From: Myxococcota bacterium
GTDB lineage: Bacteria > Myxococcota_A > UBA9160 > UBA4427
Length of the DNA: 64,000 nucleotides
Direction of reading: 5' to 3'
Assembly (NCBI GenBank): GCA_030748735.1
Contig: JASMLK010000106.1
Coordinates: 1 to 64,000 of the forward strand
Shown: positions 39,590 through 49,658 of the stretch, one piece after another
Position numbering within the stretch: the first letter of the stretch is position 1
How the letters are laid out: each line of letters opens with the position of its first letter
Notes under the pieces: model-generated
What the model saw: only the letters and a program-made list of their open reading frames with translations
Database searches by the model: none
Told to the model about the DNA's origin: nothing
Program-made: the position numbers and the translations under genes

Positions 39590-39875
39590 GGCTGGCCGGC
39601 AGGTTGGTTCATGAGCCGCCTATCGGCCGGTGTCCGATCCGGCTAGAGAAATACGAACACTCGGCAACTCGGCGCGCTTCCCCCGTGAGGCGTTGCAGAT
39701 TGCAATGTGAGCGCTGCGGTCCAGAAGACGCCCGTGTGCAGATCCCTCGCATCGAGGAAGAAACTTCAGTCGCTTCGGCGCTCCACCGATGAATGGGGTC
39801 ATCGACGCCCACGTGGCAAACGGATTCACACCTCAGAGTTCATCCGTCTGGATTCACCACAAAGGGAAAAGGCGC

Positions 39876-40208
39876 ATGCTCAACCAGTTTCGCAGATTCA
39901 CCGCGGTAATTTGTATCACGGCACTGATCGCGGGGATCGTTCTCCCCTCGACTGCGAGCGCCGACGGCAACAGCTTCATCAATTCGAGCGACAGCGAAGC
40001 AAACAACATGACCACGCCGATCATGGTGGACCTGGTCGTGCTGCGCCCCGTCGGCCTCGTTTCGATGGCCGTGAGCACGGTTCTCTTCGTGGTTCCCGTG
40101 CTGCCGCTGACGCTCATCACGCGACCGTCGGAAGTCGCCAAGCCTTTCGACGCCATGGTGATGGAACCCGCGCGCTTCGTCTGGTCGGATCCACTCGGAA
40201 CCCACTAG
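39876..40208 (+). CDS. Small envelope protein, conserved hypothetical
   Basis: MLNQFRRFTAVICITALIAGIVLPSTASADG signal; MVDLVVLRPVGLVSMAVSTVLFVVPVLPL...VMEPARFVWSDPLG. Confidence 0.7.
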   Translation: MLNQFRRFTAVICITALIAGIVLPSTASADGNSFINSSDSEANNMTTPIMVDLVVLRPVGLVSMAVSTVLFVVPVLPLTLITRPSEVAKPFDAMVMEPARFVWSDPLGTH

Positions 40209-40280
40209 CCCGACAAGCGCGTGAAACGCCTGGACCAGCACGTCTTGCGTGTTGGGCTTCGGTGCGTTCTGGGGACGGTG

Positions 40281-41483
40281 TCAGGAAGAAACGACGCTTC
40301 CGTCGAGATCTTCTTCACGCTGCTCGAGTTGGTCGAGTTGCTCGAGTTGGTCGAGGCGACGCTCGGCGAGAGCGAAGGCGCTGAGTTCGTTCGGCAGTAC
40401 CCACTCGCTCATCAGTGATCCGCCAATCGTGGGCGTCACCGCCGCCACCGCGGAGAGCCGCAAGCCGCGCTTCAAGAAGCGCCTGCGTGTCGCCACTTCG
40501 GTGCGTTCACCCGCCAGGGCGAGCACTGCACACGCCATGCCGACGCCCGCATAAGTGCGGCTGTTGGCACGCCGTTGGTACGCCTCTTCGCGACCGTCCG
40601 AAAGCAGACTCGCGGCCAGCTCGATGGCACGGCTGCTCAGTCGGCATCTGCGCGCAACCGCAACCGGCTCGGCTTCGAACTCTGCGTAGACGCCCGCGTG
40701 ATTCGAATACGCCGCAGCGCGGCCATCGAATGCGATCGTCTCGTCGAAGACCCGGTCCACTTCGGTCGGGCGCAGCGCCGTCGCGATACCATCGCGCACG
40801 AAGACGTAGTCGACGCGACGCTCGCTGCGCTGGTGGGTCGGTCGATAGCGGTACGCGTTCGACCGCATCAAGGTCGGGAGCGGATCCCCGTATTCGAGCG
40901 CCACGTCGCGTACGCCAGTCAGCCCCGAGAGCACGCCGTATTCGGGCGCTGCTTCGTCGAAGTTGAAGTCACCGGTCAGGATCACCGGGTCTTCGATGTC
41001 CCGAATACGCCCAGCGAGCTGCACGAGCTGCCCCACGCGATGTGAAGTGAAGGCATGGGCGACGCGCCGCTTGTAGCGCGCATGAAGGTGCGTGTTGATG
41101 AAACTCACGGGTCCATCGCTGCCCTGCAGGCGCAGACGCACGAAACCCTTCCCGCTCAAGTACTCGCCGTTGTCGAACTGCTCGAGCGTCCCACTCAGAT
41201 TGAAGGGCTCGAAGTCGGCTTCGAGAATGGGCAGGCGCGAAATCACCATCAAGCCACTGCGCCCGATGGCACCGCCCAGATACCAGTGTTCGCGATAGCC
41301 AGCGGCTTCGGCCTTGCGCAGCAGCACGTCACGCGCGGCGCCCGACCAGACCTCCTGCAGCGCGATCACGTCCGCCGGCGAATCGGCAAACCGATCACCG
41401 ATCGCTTCCATGCGCGGGAGCACATCGGGAGCAAACGGCTCGGGAAGAGCCCAGACATTGAGTGTCGCTACCTGGATTCGCAT
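40281..41483 (-). CDS. Endonuclease/exonuclease/phosphatase family protein (neutral sphingomyelinase-like) with C-terminal extension
   Basis: MRIQVATLNVWALPEPF, DVIALQEVWSGAARDVLL, FINTHLHARY, ILTGDFNFDEAAPEY, RVDYVFVRDG, SNHAGVYAEFE. Confidence 0.9.
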   Translation of the reverse strand: MRIQVATLNVWALPEPFAPDVLPRMEAIGDRFADSPADVIALQEVWSGAARDVLLRKAEAAGYREHWYLGGAIGRSGLMVISRLPILEADFEPFNLSGTLEQFDNGEYLSGKGFVRLRLQGSDGPVSFINTHLHARYKRRVAHAFTSHRVGQLVQLAGRIRDIEDPVILTGDFNFDEAAPEYGVLSGLTGVRDVALEYGDPLPTLMRSNAYRYRPTHQRSERRVDYVFVRDGIATALRPTEVDRVFDETIAFDGRAAAYSNHAGVYAEFEAEPVAVARRCRLSSRAIELAASLLSDGREEAYQRRANSRTYAGVGMACAVLALAGERTEVATRRRFLKRGLRLSAVAAVTPTIGGSLMSEWVLPNELSAFALAERRLDQLEQLDQLEQREEDLDGSVVSS

Positions 41484-41793
41484 CACCCACCACCGCGCCG
41501 GTTGATCTACAACTCCCGGCACGCAACACGCGCGCAACGCATGCGGCAGCCGGGGGCACAGACGCACTGGTTGGTATTGCAAGGCCGCTGCCACGCTCCA
41601 TCAGCATGGTCGAGCACGCATTCGTGCCCTGGGTGGCAACGGTTTGCGCAAGGCAATGCCGGTCTTCTGCCGGTGGCGTTACGAGACGGAGTACGTAACC
41701 ATTTGTCTCGTTTTCCCGTTTCCGCCGGCCGAATTGCGCGGAGTTTGCACGGGACGGCCTCGAACGTTCATCGAGCCATCCAAGGAGTGAGTC

Positions 41794-42210
41794 ATGTCCG
41801 AAGAACCAAACCTCGTCGCAGAGATGCAGCCCGACATCGAAAATCTCTACCGCGAGGACTCGTTCACCGACCTCAAGATCGCGCAGATCCGAAGGCTCAC
41901 ACCGATCAAGCCGGATGGCAGTGACGACACTTCACGCAAGGTGATGTTCATCGGCGAAACATCGATCATGTCGTCGCGCGGCCCGCTCCCGGTCCACGCA
42001 CCGATCGAAGCCACGGACCTCGAAGATGCCTTCGCGAAGTTCCCCGAAGCCATCAACGCGGCCGTCGAACGCATGATCGAGGAGGCGAAGGAAATGCAGC
42101 GCCAGGAAGCGTCGCGCATCGTCGTGCCCGGTCAGGGCACGGGTGGGCTCGGCGGTCCGGGTGGTCCCGCTGGACCGGCAGGCCCCGGTGGCAAGGTCAC
42201 GCTGCGCTAG
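41794..42210 (+). CDS. Conserved hypothetical cytoplasmic protein with collagen-like Gly-Pro tail
   Basis: 138 aa; TDLKIAQIRRLTPIKPDGSDD...; tail GTGGLGGPGGPAGPAGPGG; AAGGAGTGA region upstream. Confidence 0.75.
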   Translation: MSEEPNLVAEMQPDIENLYREDSFTDLKIAQIRRLTPIKPDGSDDTSRKVMFIGETSIMSSRGPLPVHAPIEATDLEDAFAKFPEAINAAVERMIEEAKEMQRQEASRIVVPGQGTGGLGGPGGPAGPAGPGGKVTLR

Positions 42211-42296
42211 AGGCCCGGCGTTCCGCCGCGCAGACGTGGTTCACCCCACGTCGAGCAGCGGGACGTCGATTTCTCTTGCCAGAGTGCGGAGATATG

Positions 42297-42331
42297 CCGT
42301 CGCAGTAGGATGTTCATGAATAATGCGGGCT
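42297..42331 (+). repeat. Dispersed 35-bp repeat, copy 1 (inverted relative to copy 2)
   Basis: CCGTCGCAGTAGGATGTTCATGAATAATGCGGGCT; exact reverse complement of 63740-63774. Confidence 0.95.
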
Positions 42332-42360
42332 GGTTCGCCATTGCGTAGCTGGTTCGGTGG

Positions 42361-44757
42361 TCAAGCCTCGTGCCTGGCGCCGAGCACCTCGCGACAGTAC
42401 GCGTCCATTCCGTCGAACACCGAAAACGGTGTTCCGGTGGCTGCGCTGAAGTTCGGCAGCGGCGACGCAGCCGACTTCTCCACCAGATCGGAAAGCAGCT
42501 TCTGCACGGCGGCGAGTTGGCTCGGTGCTCCCGGCGCGAGCGCTGCGGGGTCGAAGCGGTCGCTGCGTAGTCGAATCAGCTTGAGGGGCTCTGCGGCGGC
42601 TTGCCAGTTGAGCGCGAAGTCGATCAGCACGACCGGCTTTGCGCCGAGCCCCGAAACCGCCGCGGCGGCGATCGCTTCGATGCGCGCGTAGGGGAGCCGA
42701 GTCTTCTTGCCGCCCTCGACCTCGATCACGATCCCCTCCCGTTCGAGGGTCACGGGAACGGCGTCGCGCACCTGGGTTTCGCGCAGAGTCGGTGCGACAG
42801 TGACCACGGTCGTGGTCTCGTCGTCGTCGTGAGCGGGGACCGAGACCTCGGTCACGGTTTCGTCGGCGCGCGGAATCGCTGAAGGGGCCACCACCTGGGT
42901 CACCGTGTCGCTCGCCCCGCCACCGGCGAAATCGTCCTCCTCGATGGCACCAGCGTCGAACGCCGCCCGGGCGAGTGCATCGTCGTCGAGGTCGCCGAAA
43001 GCGTCGTCCATTTCGCCTTCGAACGCGTGGTCCTGGTCGAGGTCGGTCAGCAGTGGTGGATCGTTCCACGCCTCCGCATCACCCGCTGCGAGATCGTCGA
43101 TCTCGAGAGGGAGAGCGTCCTCGAGTGAGTCGAGGCGAATCGCGTTGGGGTCGATGTCATCGAAGTCGTCGTCCACGCCGAGCGAAGCCGTCGCCGCCTG
43201 CGGCTCGTCGAGTTCGACTGCCGTTTCTACATCCAACGGGGCTTCGGGCTGCGGCGGTGCCGCGCTCTCGGGCGATGGCGCGGTCGGCTGCGCCCCCGGC
43301 CCTTCGGCGGGCGTCGACTGTGGAGCCCTGGCCGGCGTGACTTCCGAACTCAGGCCCATGAGTTCTTCGCGCTCGACGTCGCCGAGTTGGGGATCGCGCA
43401 GGGCGGTCTCCGCCGCCTTACGTGTGAGCTTGGGGTCGAGGTCGCGCGCGATACGCACCACGCGTTGAGCGAGGGCGGTCGTCAGCGGCTTCTTCTGGGA
43501 CACGGCGAAGTCGAGGGCCGACACGGCCGCTTCGGGATGACCTTCGTCGAGGAGCGCTTCTCCCAACCGGACCCATGTCGTCGCAGGCGCCTGCACGTTG
43601 TCGACTTCGTCCGTCAGGGCGAACCAGTTGGTCACCGCCTGGCTTCCACTGCCCGCATGGAGATCCGATTCGATCGCCGAGAGCATCGCTTCGGCGACCC
43701 GCGATGCCTTGCCGATCGGAAGCGCTGTATCCCAGAGCGCAAGCGAGACGTCGCGATTGTCGGGCGCGCGGCGATGCTCTGCCCGCAGGATGTCGAACGC
43801 CTGCTCGACGCGCCCCGCTTCCCTCGCCGCCATCGCGCGCTCGAGGGCCGGGTTCGAAACGACCTCTTCGGCCTCGGTTTCCTTTTCGAGCTGATGCGAT
43901 TCGAACTTCGCGAGGCCCATCCCGATCGCGACCACGGCACCGAGCACCAGGCCGGCGGACTGAACGAAGAGCGGCGCCGCATCGAAGTCGTCGAGGGTCG
44001 TCACACCACGCACGAGCAGCGTGTCCGCCGCCAACCAGGCGGGCAGTACGAGCAGGCCCGGGAGCGGGATCATTCCGAACGCGCGCGGCGACCCGCCGAG
44101 AGACCGCACGAAGTGTGCCCCCAGGAGCGTCGCGATCAGGCCACTCGCTCCGAACCACGGTAACTTCATCGCTTCGGCATAGCCGAGCGCCACGCTGGCC
44201 GAGGCGGTCGCGAGCGTGCCCGCGATGGCGAGCCCAACCCATGGCAGGGGCCCCCAGGCGTCTTCGAGGGCAACCCCGACCAACAGCAGCATCGCAATCG
44301 AAAGCCACAACGCGGCCGCGGTTTCATGGACACCCACGTGGGCGAGCCAGTCGATCGAATCGGCCTTGCTGCTCTCGATCCCGAAGCGCCAGACCGGGAG
44401 CATCCCGACCTTCGCGAGCGCGTAGGCGAGCAGGTCGACGAATTCCCCCTGGCTGCGTTCGACCAGGAAGTCGGAAATCGGCGCCAGGCCCTGTTCCCTG
44501 CGCTCGTTGTAGAACTCCTCACGCAGCGCATCGGCGTACGCCACGGGAATCACGGTTTCGTAGCGGGGATCGACCTCCACGAAGGGACTCTCGTGGAGAT
44601 AGTCCACGGCATCGGCGCGAGCGCGGTCGGCGAATTCGTTACCACCCTGCATCTGCGACCAGGCCGCAAAGAGCGCGATCGCGACCCCGATGGTGACGAA
44701 GGGAATTCTGCGTGCCGATCCGTCGGCCTGCGTCACGAGTACGAAGAAGAGACTCAC
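42361..44757 (-). CDS. Rhomboid-fold membrane protein with long acidic cytoplasmic region; predicted catalytically defective
   Basis: ALWLSIAMLLLVGVALEDAWG, WFGASGLIATLLGAHFV (GxSG), but ...LFVQSAGLVLGAVVAIG where His is expected; Asp/Glu-rich C-terminal half. Confidence 0.78.
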   Translation of the reverse strand: MSLFFVLVTQADGSARRIPFVTIGVAIALFAAWSQMQGGNEFADRARADAVDYLHESPFVEVDPRYETVIPVAYADALREEFYNERREQGLAPISDFLVERSQGEFVDLLAYALAKVGMLPVWRFGIESSKADSIDWLAHVGVHETAAALWLSIAMLLLVGVALEDAWGPLPWVGLAIAGTLATASASVALGYAEAMKLPWFGASGLIATLLGAHFVRSLGGSPRAFGMIPLPGLLVLPAWLAADTLLVRGVTTLDDFDAAPLFVQSAGLVLGAVVAIGMGLAKFESHQLEKETEAEEVVSNPALERAMAAREAGRVEQAFDILRAEHRRAPDNRDVSLALWDTALPIGKASRVAEAMLSAIESDLHAGSGSQAVTNWFALTDEVDNVQAPATTWVRLGEALLDEGHPEAAVSALDFAVSQKKPLTTALAQRVVRIARDLDPKLTRKAAETALRDPQLGDVEREELMGLSSEVTPARAPQSTPAEGPGAQPTAPSPESAAPPQPEAPLDVETAVELDEPQAATASLGVDDDFDDIDPNAIRLDSLEDALPLEIDDLAAGDAEAWNDPPLLTDLDQDHAFEGEMDDAFGDLDDDALARAAFDAGAIEEDDFAGGGASDTVTQVVAPSAIPRADETVTEVSVPAHDDDETTTVVTVAPTLRETQVRDAVPVTLEREGIVIEVEGGKKTRLPYARIEAIAAAAVSGLGAKPVVLIDFALNWQAAAEPLKLIRLRSDRFDPAALAPGAPSQLAAVQKLLSDLVEKSAASPLPNFSAATGTPFSVFDGMDAYCREVLGARHEA

Positions 44758-44984
44758 AGCCGGTTCTCCTGGCGCGGCATCGACACCGAAGCCCCATGCG
44801 GTGGCGTCGTGGTGTGACGAGATGCGCCTGGTTCCTGTATTTCGCGCGCGTTCGCATCACACGGGAGCGGACCAGGGGCCCGCATTCGGGGCAAGCAGAT
44901 CGCGCGCGAACCCCACCGCTTTCAACGGAAAGCGGGAAGCGGCGCTAAAGCGAAAACCGGGCGTTGTGCTACTTCCCCGCCGTG

Positions 44985-47105
44985 ATGCAACGCAAGACCC
45001 AGGTCCTCATCGCCCTGGCCGGGCTCGTCGCCGGCATGTCGCTCGCGGGCTGCTCGCCCGACGACGAAGCGCCCGCGGCGAATCGAACGCCTGCGGCGAA
45101 TCGAGCGCCCGCGGCGGATCGAGCGCCTGCGGCGGATCGAGCGCCCGCTGGACAGGAAGCCGTTCTCGACAGCGACCCCCTCCCTGCGACACAGGTGGTG
45201 CCGGAGACTGAAGCGCCCGGCTTCCCCGAAACCTCTGTCGACGCCCAGCTCGAGACCCTCGAGATGATGAAGCAGGACATGGCGTTGGAGCGCCATCCCT
45301 CCGACGGGGGCGGGCGGGCGTGGCTTCGGCGGTTTGGGCGTGCTGACGGCACGCCGGGCGGGCTGAACGCGCGCGACCTCGCCCGCTTCGAGGTGGTCTA
45401 CGAAGCGGGGCCCCTGGGCATCGATGTCGGGGGAGAGCTCCACTTCCAGATTTCGCCCTTCTGGCAGTGGGATGCGCCGCAGACGCGCAATCCGGACGCG
45501 CGGGGGTACACGGTCGTCAGCACCGAAGCCGAAGGCGTCGAGCTGCAGCCGGTGTGGTTTGGGTCGGAGATTCTCTCGATCGGGATCGGGGGGCGGCGCC
45601 TCGAAGCCGGTGAACAGATCGAAATCGTCTACGGCGCGAACCCGGAGGGTGCGCGCATCGACATGTTCGCCGAACGCGAAGAGCGGCTGTGGATTTCGGT
45701 GGACGGCAACGCCGATGGCATCCGCAAGTTCGTGAAGGAATCGCCGCGCTTCGACATCGGCCCCGGACCTGCGAGTTTCGTCCACGCTGTCGTCCCGACG
45801 ACACTCGAGCCCGGTGAAGCATTCGAGATCCTGGTTTCGGTTCTCGACGTCGAAGGCAACGCGGGAATCCCGTTCGAGGGTGTCGCGCAGCTCAAAGTCC
45901 CACCGGGCCTCGAACTCGCCTCGCAGATCGAGTTTTCGGCGAGCGATGCCGGGCGCAAGCGGATCGGTGGCGTAGCCCGGGAAGCCGGGGTCTACCGAAT
46001 CGAAGTCTCGGTACGCGGACGCGACCTCGCTTCGGCGCCGCCCCTGCGCACCCGCTCGAACCCGATGATCGTCGAAGCGGGGATCGCCCGTGTGCGCTGG
46101 GGGGACGTCCACGGGCATTCCAATCTCTCCGACGGCACCGGGACCCCCGAAGATTATTTCACCTACGCGCGCGAATACGCGGGACTCGACTTCGTCGCCC
46201 TCACGGATCACGACCATTGGGGCATACAATTCCTCGACCAGCACCCCGAGATGTGGTCCCGCATCAAACGCGCCGTCGCGGCCAACAACAAGCCAGGCCT
46301 CTTCACGGCGCTGCTCGGCTACGAATGGACGAGTTGGCTGCACGGCCATCGCCACGTGCTCTACTTCGAAGACGAAGGCGATGTCCTCAGTACGATGGAC
46401 CCGCGCTACGAAACACCGCGCCAATTGTGGGACGCCCTCGAAGGCAAGGACGCCATGACCTTTGCCCACCATTCGGCCGGCGGACCGATCTCGACCAATT
46501 GGGCATACCCACCGGACCCCGTGCTCGAACCCCTGACCGAAATCGTGTCCGTCCACGGGGTGAGTGAGGACTACGACGCTCCCGGCGTCATCTACAATCC
46601 CGTGCGCGGCAACTTCGTTCGCGATGTCCTCCGCATCGGGTATCGCTTCGGCTTCATCGGTAGCGGTGATAGCCACGACGGTCATCCCGGCCTCGCCCAT
46701 GTTTCGAACGATGGCGGGTCGGGACTCGCGGCCGTCTTCACCGACGAGTTGGAGCGTGATGCCCTCCTCTCGGCCATGCGCGCACGCCATACGTTCGCGA
46801 CGAACGGTGCGCGAAGTTATCTACAGGTTTCGATCGACGGGGTCCCGATGGGCGGCGAGCTTCCCGCCTGGGAGGAAGGCGACCCGGACATGCAGACCCT
46901 CGAGATCCGGGTCATCGGCGACAGCGCGATCAAGCAGATCGACGTCATCCGGTCGGGGGCGATGTCGCAGGTCGAACTCGGCACCGCGCTCCAGTGGAAG
47001 GTCGAACGCGAGATCCCCCGCCTGCGCCGCGGCGAGTTCCACTATGTGCGCGTCGTCGAAACCAGCGGCGCCATGGCGTGGTCCAGCCCGATCTTCGCCA
47101 ACTGA
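44985..47105 (+). CDS. DUF3604-like (PHP-type metal motif) lipoprotein
   Basis: LAGLVAGMSLAGCSPDD lipobox; WGDVHGHSNLSDGTGTPEDYFTYAREYAGLDFVALTDHDHWG; HSAGGP; GSGDSHDGHPG. Confidence 0.9.
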   Translation: MQRKTQVLIALAGLVAGMSLAGCSPDDEAPAANRTPAANRAPAADRAPAADRAPAGQEAVLDSDPLPATQVVPETEAPGFPETSVDAQLETLEMMKQDMALERHPSDGGGRAWLRRFGRADGTPGGLNARDLARFEVVYEAGPLGIDVGGELHFQISPFWQWDAPQTRNPDARGYTVVSTEAEGVELQPVWFGSEILSIGIGGRRLEAGEQIEIVYGANPEGARIDMFAEREERLWISVDGNADGIRKFVKESPRFDIGPGPASFVHAVVPTTLEPGEAFEILVSVLDVEGNAGIPFEGVAQLKVPPGLELASQIEFSASDAGRKRIGGVAREAGVYRIEVSVRGRDLASAPPLRTRSNPMIVEAGIARVRWGDVHGHSNLSDGTGTPEDYFTYAREYAGLDFVALTDHDHWGIQFLDQHPEMWSRIKRAVAANNKPGLFTALLGYEWTSWLHGHRHVLYFEDEGDVLSTMDPRYETPRQLWDALEGKDAMTFAHHSAGGPISTNWAYPPDPVLEPLTEIVSVHGVSEDYDAPGVIYNPVRGNFVRDVLRIGYRFGFIGSGDSHDGHPGLAHVSNDGGSGLAAVFTDELERDALLSAMRARHTFATNGARSYLQVSIDGVPMGGELPAWEEGDPDMQTLEIRVIGDSAIKQIDVIRSGAMSQVELGTALQWKVEREIPRLRRGEFHYVRVVETSGAMAWSSPIFAN
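45069..45140 (+). repeat. Four tandem 18-bp repeats encoding APA(A)NR/DR linker
   Basis: GCGCCCGCGGCGAATCGA / ACGCCTGCGGCGAATCGA / GCGCCCGCGGCGGATCGA / GCGCCTGCGGCGGATCGA, partial fifth unit after. Confidence 0.92.
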
Positions 47106-47108
47106 TTG

Positions 47109-48161
47109 ATGAACACACCGCGGGCTTCGATCCTGCTTCCCGTCTTCGACGCCGAACGCTGGCTGGGTGTGTGCTTGCGAAGCCTGCAGCGTCAGCGCAT
47201 GGGCGACTGGGAATGCGTCCTGGTCGACGACGGCTCGAGCGATGGTTCGCTTGCGATCGCCCGCGAGTTCGCCGCGGGTGACCCGCGCATTCGCGTCTTC
47301 GCAGAACCACATGCGGGGCTCATCGCCGCCCTGCAGTTCGGCCTCGCACACTGCCGCGCCCCCATCGTGGTCCGCATGGACGCCGACGACTGGATGCACC
47401 GCGACCGGCTCGCCCTTCAATGCGCTGCATTCGATGACGACCGTTCCCTGTGTGCGGTGGGAACACGCGTGCGGCTGTTTCCGCGTTCGCGCGCCGGTGA
47501 CACCCGCGAACGCCCACTGCCCGGGGAAGAAGCGCGCGTGCGAACCGGACGCTTCGGATACGAGGCCTGGTTGAACGCGATCGAGTCTCCCCGCGACGTC
47601 GTTCGCAACGCCTGGATCGAATGTCCGATCGCCCACCCGACCCTCGCGATTCGACGAGAAGCCCTCGAACGCTTCGGTTACCGCGACGTCCCCTGGCCCG
47701 AGGACTACGACCTGGTGCTGCGTTTGATCGCGGCGGGCGAACGACTCGGCGTCGTTCCCAAGCGGCTCGTCGCCTGGCGCGAAGCCGGAGATCGGCTTTC
47801 GCGGCGAAGCACGCGCTACGACACCGACGCCTTCGCCGCGTGCAAGGCCGCCCACCTCGCACAGACCTTCCTGCGCGAGCGCGGCGACTATGGCCTGTGG
47901 GGCTACGGCGGAACCGGTCGGCTACTCGCTTCGAAGTTGCAGGAACACGGGCTCGCGCCCCGCCACATCGTCGATGTGCATCCGCGGCGCGTGGGTCAGC
48001 GAATTCGAGGCGCCCCCGTGATCGCACCCGAAGCGCTCGCGCACCACGAACGCACACCACTGGTGGTCTCCGTCGCCGGAACCGGTGCGCGGCAGGAGAT
48101 TCGCGGCTTTCTCGAAGGGCTCGACTATCGCGAGGGCCGCGACTTCGTCTGTGCGGCATAG
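47109..48161 (+). CDS. GT2 family glycosyltransferase
   Basis: RASILLPVFDAERWLGVCLRSLQRQRMGDWECVLVDDGSSDGSLAIARE...VVRMDADDWMHRDRL. Confidence 0.93.
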   Translation: MNTPRASILLPVFDAERWLGVCLRSLQRQRMGDWECVLVDDGSSDGSLAIAREFAAGDPRIRVFAEPHAGLIAALQFGLAHCRAPIVVRMDADDWMHRDRLALQCAAFDDDRSLCAVGTRVRLFPRSRAGDTRERPLPGEEARVRTGRFGYEAWLNAIESPRDVVRNAWIECPIAHPTLAIRREALERFGYRDVPWPEDYDLVLRLIAAGERLGVVPKRLVAWREAGDRLSRRSTRYDTDAFAACKAAHLAQTFLRERGDYGLWGYGGTGRLLASKLQEHGLAPRHIVDVHPRRVGQRIRGAPVIAPEALAHHERTPLVVSVAGTGARQEIRGFLEGLDYREGRDFVCAA

Positions 48162-48179
48162 CCGCTCGCGGGGCGCGGA

Positions 48180-49565
48180 TCAGAACGCCGCGTTGCCTGG
48201 CACGCGCGGGAAGGGACTGATGTCGCGAATGTTCGCCACGCCTGTGATGAACTGAACCACGCGTTCGAAGCCGAGCCCAAAGCCCGCGTGGGGGACCGAG
48301 CCGTGGCGGCGAAGATCGAGGTACCACCAATATTCGTCTTCCGGCAGCCCGAGGTCGCGAATGCGCTGCAGCAGGACGTCGTGGCGGTGTTCGCGTTGCG
48401 AACCGCCGATGATCTCGCCGACCCCTGGCACGAGGACGTCCAGTGCACGCACCGTCTTCCCGTCCTCGTTCATGTACATGTAGAACGCCTTGATCTCGGC
48501 CGGATAGTCGGTCACGACGACCGGGCGCTTCACGTGTTCTTCCGCGAGAAAGCGCTCGTGCTCACTCTGGAGATCGATCCCCCAGCGCACGGGAAACTCG
48601 AAGTCGCGCCCCGAGGCTTCGAGAATCGAAATCGCTTCGGTGTAGGGGAGCTGCACGAAGTCGCTCTCGATGATGGTTTCGAGGTTCGAAACGATGCCGG
48701 GCGAGATGCGCTGGTCGAAGAACGCGAAGTCGTCCGGGCAGGCCTCCAGCACGTCGCGGAACACCGACTTCAAGAACGTCTCGGCCAACTCGGCGAGCCC
48801 CGCGAGGTCGCAGAAGGCCACTTCCGGTTCGACCATCCAGAACTCGGCGAGGTGGCGGGCGGTATTCGAGTTCTCCGAACGAAAGGTCGGACCGAAGGTG
48901 TAGACCTTCGAATGGGAGTGCGCGGCGATTTCGGCTTCGAGCTGCCCCGACACCGTAAGGTGTGCCTCGCTACCGAAGAAGTCCTGCGCGAAGTCGACGT
49001 TTCCGTCCTCGTCACGCGGCGGGTTCTTCGCGTCGAGGGTGCTCACTCGGAACATCTCGCCTGCACCTTCGGCGTCGGACAAGGTGATGATCGGCGAGTG
49101 GAGATAGAGGAAGTCGCGCTGCTGGAAGAAGTCGTGGATCGCACGCGAAGTCGCGTTGCGGACGCGAAGCACCGCACCGATCGTGTTGCTGCGGCTTCGC
49201 AGGTGCCCCAGGGTGCGGAGGAATTCGAGGGAATGGCGCTTCTTCTGGAGCGGGTAGTCGTCCCCGACCCCGCCCACGAGTTCGACCCTCGAAGCGTGGA
49301 TCTCGTACTTCTGGCCCTTGCCCTGGGATTCGACGAGTTCGCCCTCGACCTCGACCGCACAGCCCGTGGCGAGCTTGCGCACCGTCTCTTCGTATTCCGC
49401 GAGGTCCGGGCTCGCGACCGCCTGCAGGCCGGCGAAGCCCGAGCCGTCCGTAACCTCCAGGAATGAAACGTTTTTCGAGTGCCGTGCCGTGCGCAGCCAG
49501 CCTCGGATCAGCACCGCCCCGCCGGCGCTTTCGCGCGCCAGGATCTGCTTGATCGACTCGTCCAT
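48180..49565 (-). CDS. asnS: Asparagine--tRNA ligase
   Basis: VLIRGWLRTARHSKNVSFLEVTDGSGFAGLQ; FLYLHSPIITLSDAEGAGEMF; FGLGFERVVQFITGVANIRDISPFPRVPGNAAF. M at 49565; the ORF extension to 49658 is unlikely. Confidence 0.96.
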   Translation of the reverse strand: MDESIKQILARESAGGAVLIRGWLRTARHSKNVSFLEVTDGSGFAGLQAVASPDLAEYEETVRKLATGCAVEVEGELVESQGKGQKYEIHASRVELVGGVGDDYPLQKKRHSLEFLRTLGHLRSRSNTIGAVLRVRNATSRAIHDFFQQRDFLYLHSPIITLSDAEGAGEMFRVSTLDAKNPPRDEDGNVDFAQDFFGSEAHLTVSGQLEAEIAAHSHSKVYTFGPTFRSENSNTARHLAEFWMVEPEVAFCDLAGLAELAETFLKSVFRDVLEACPDDFAFFDQRISPGIVSNLETIIESDFVQLPYTEAISILEASGRDFEFPVRWGIDLQSEHERFLAEEHVKRPVVVTDYPAEIKAFYMYMNEDGKTVRALDVLVPGVGEIIGGSQREHRHDVLLQRIRDLGLPEDEYWWYLDLRRHGSVPHAGFGLGFERVVQFITGVANIRDISPFPRVPGNAAF

Positions 49566-49658
49566 CTCCCCCCCCTGTTCGATCCCTGCGGTCGCCACGG
49601 TACCGCGCGGGCGGCCAACCGGCCCGACGGGCCCTTTCGGCTTGTCGGCAGCTCGCAA

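Noticed and set aside
44922-46790. 622-aa minus-strand ORF opposite the DUF3604-like gene
   Set aside because: Antisense shadow ORF (GRSIRRRRSIRRG-type composition). The plus strand has clear motifs.
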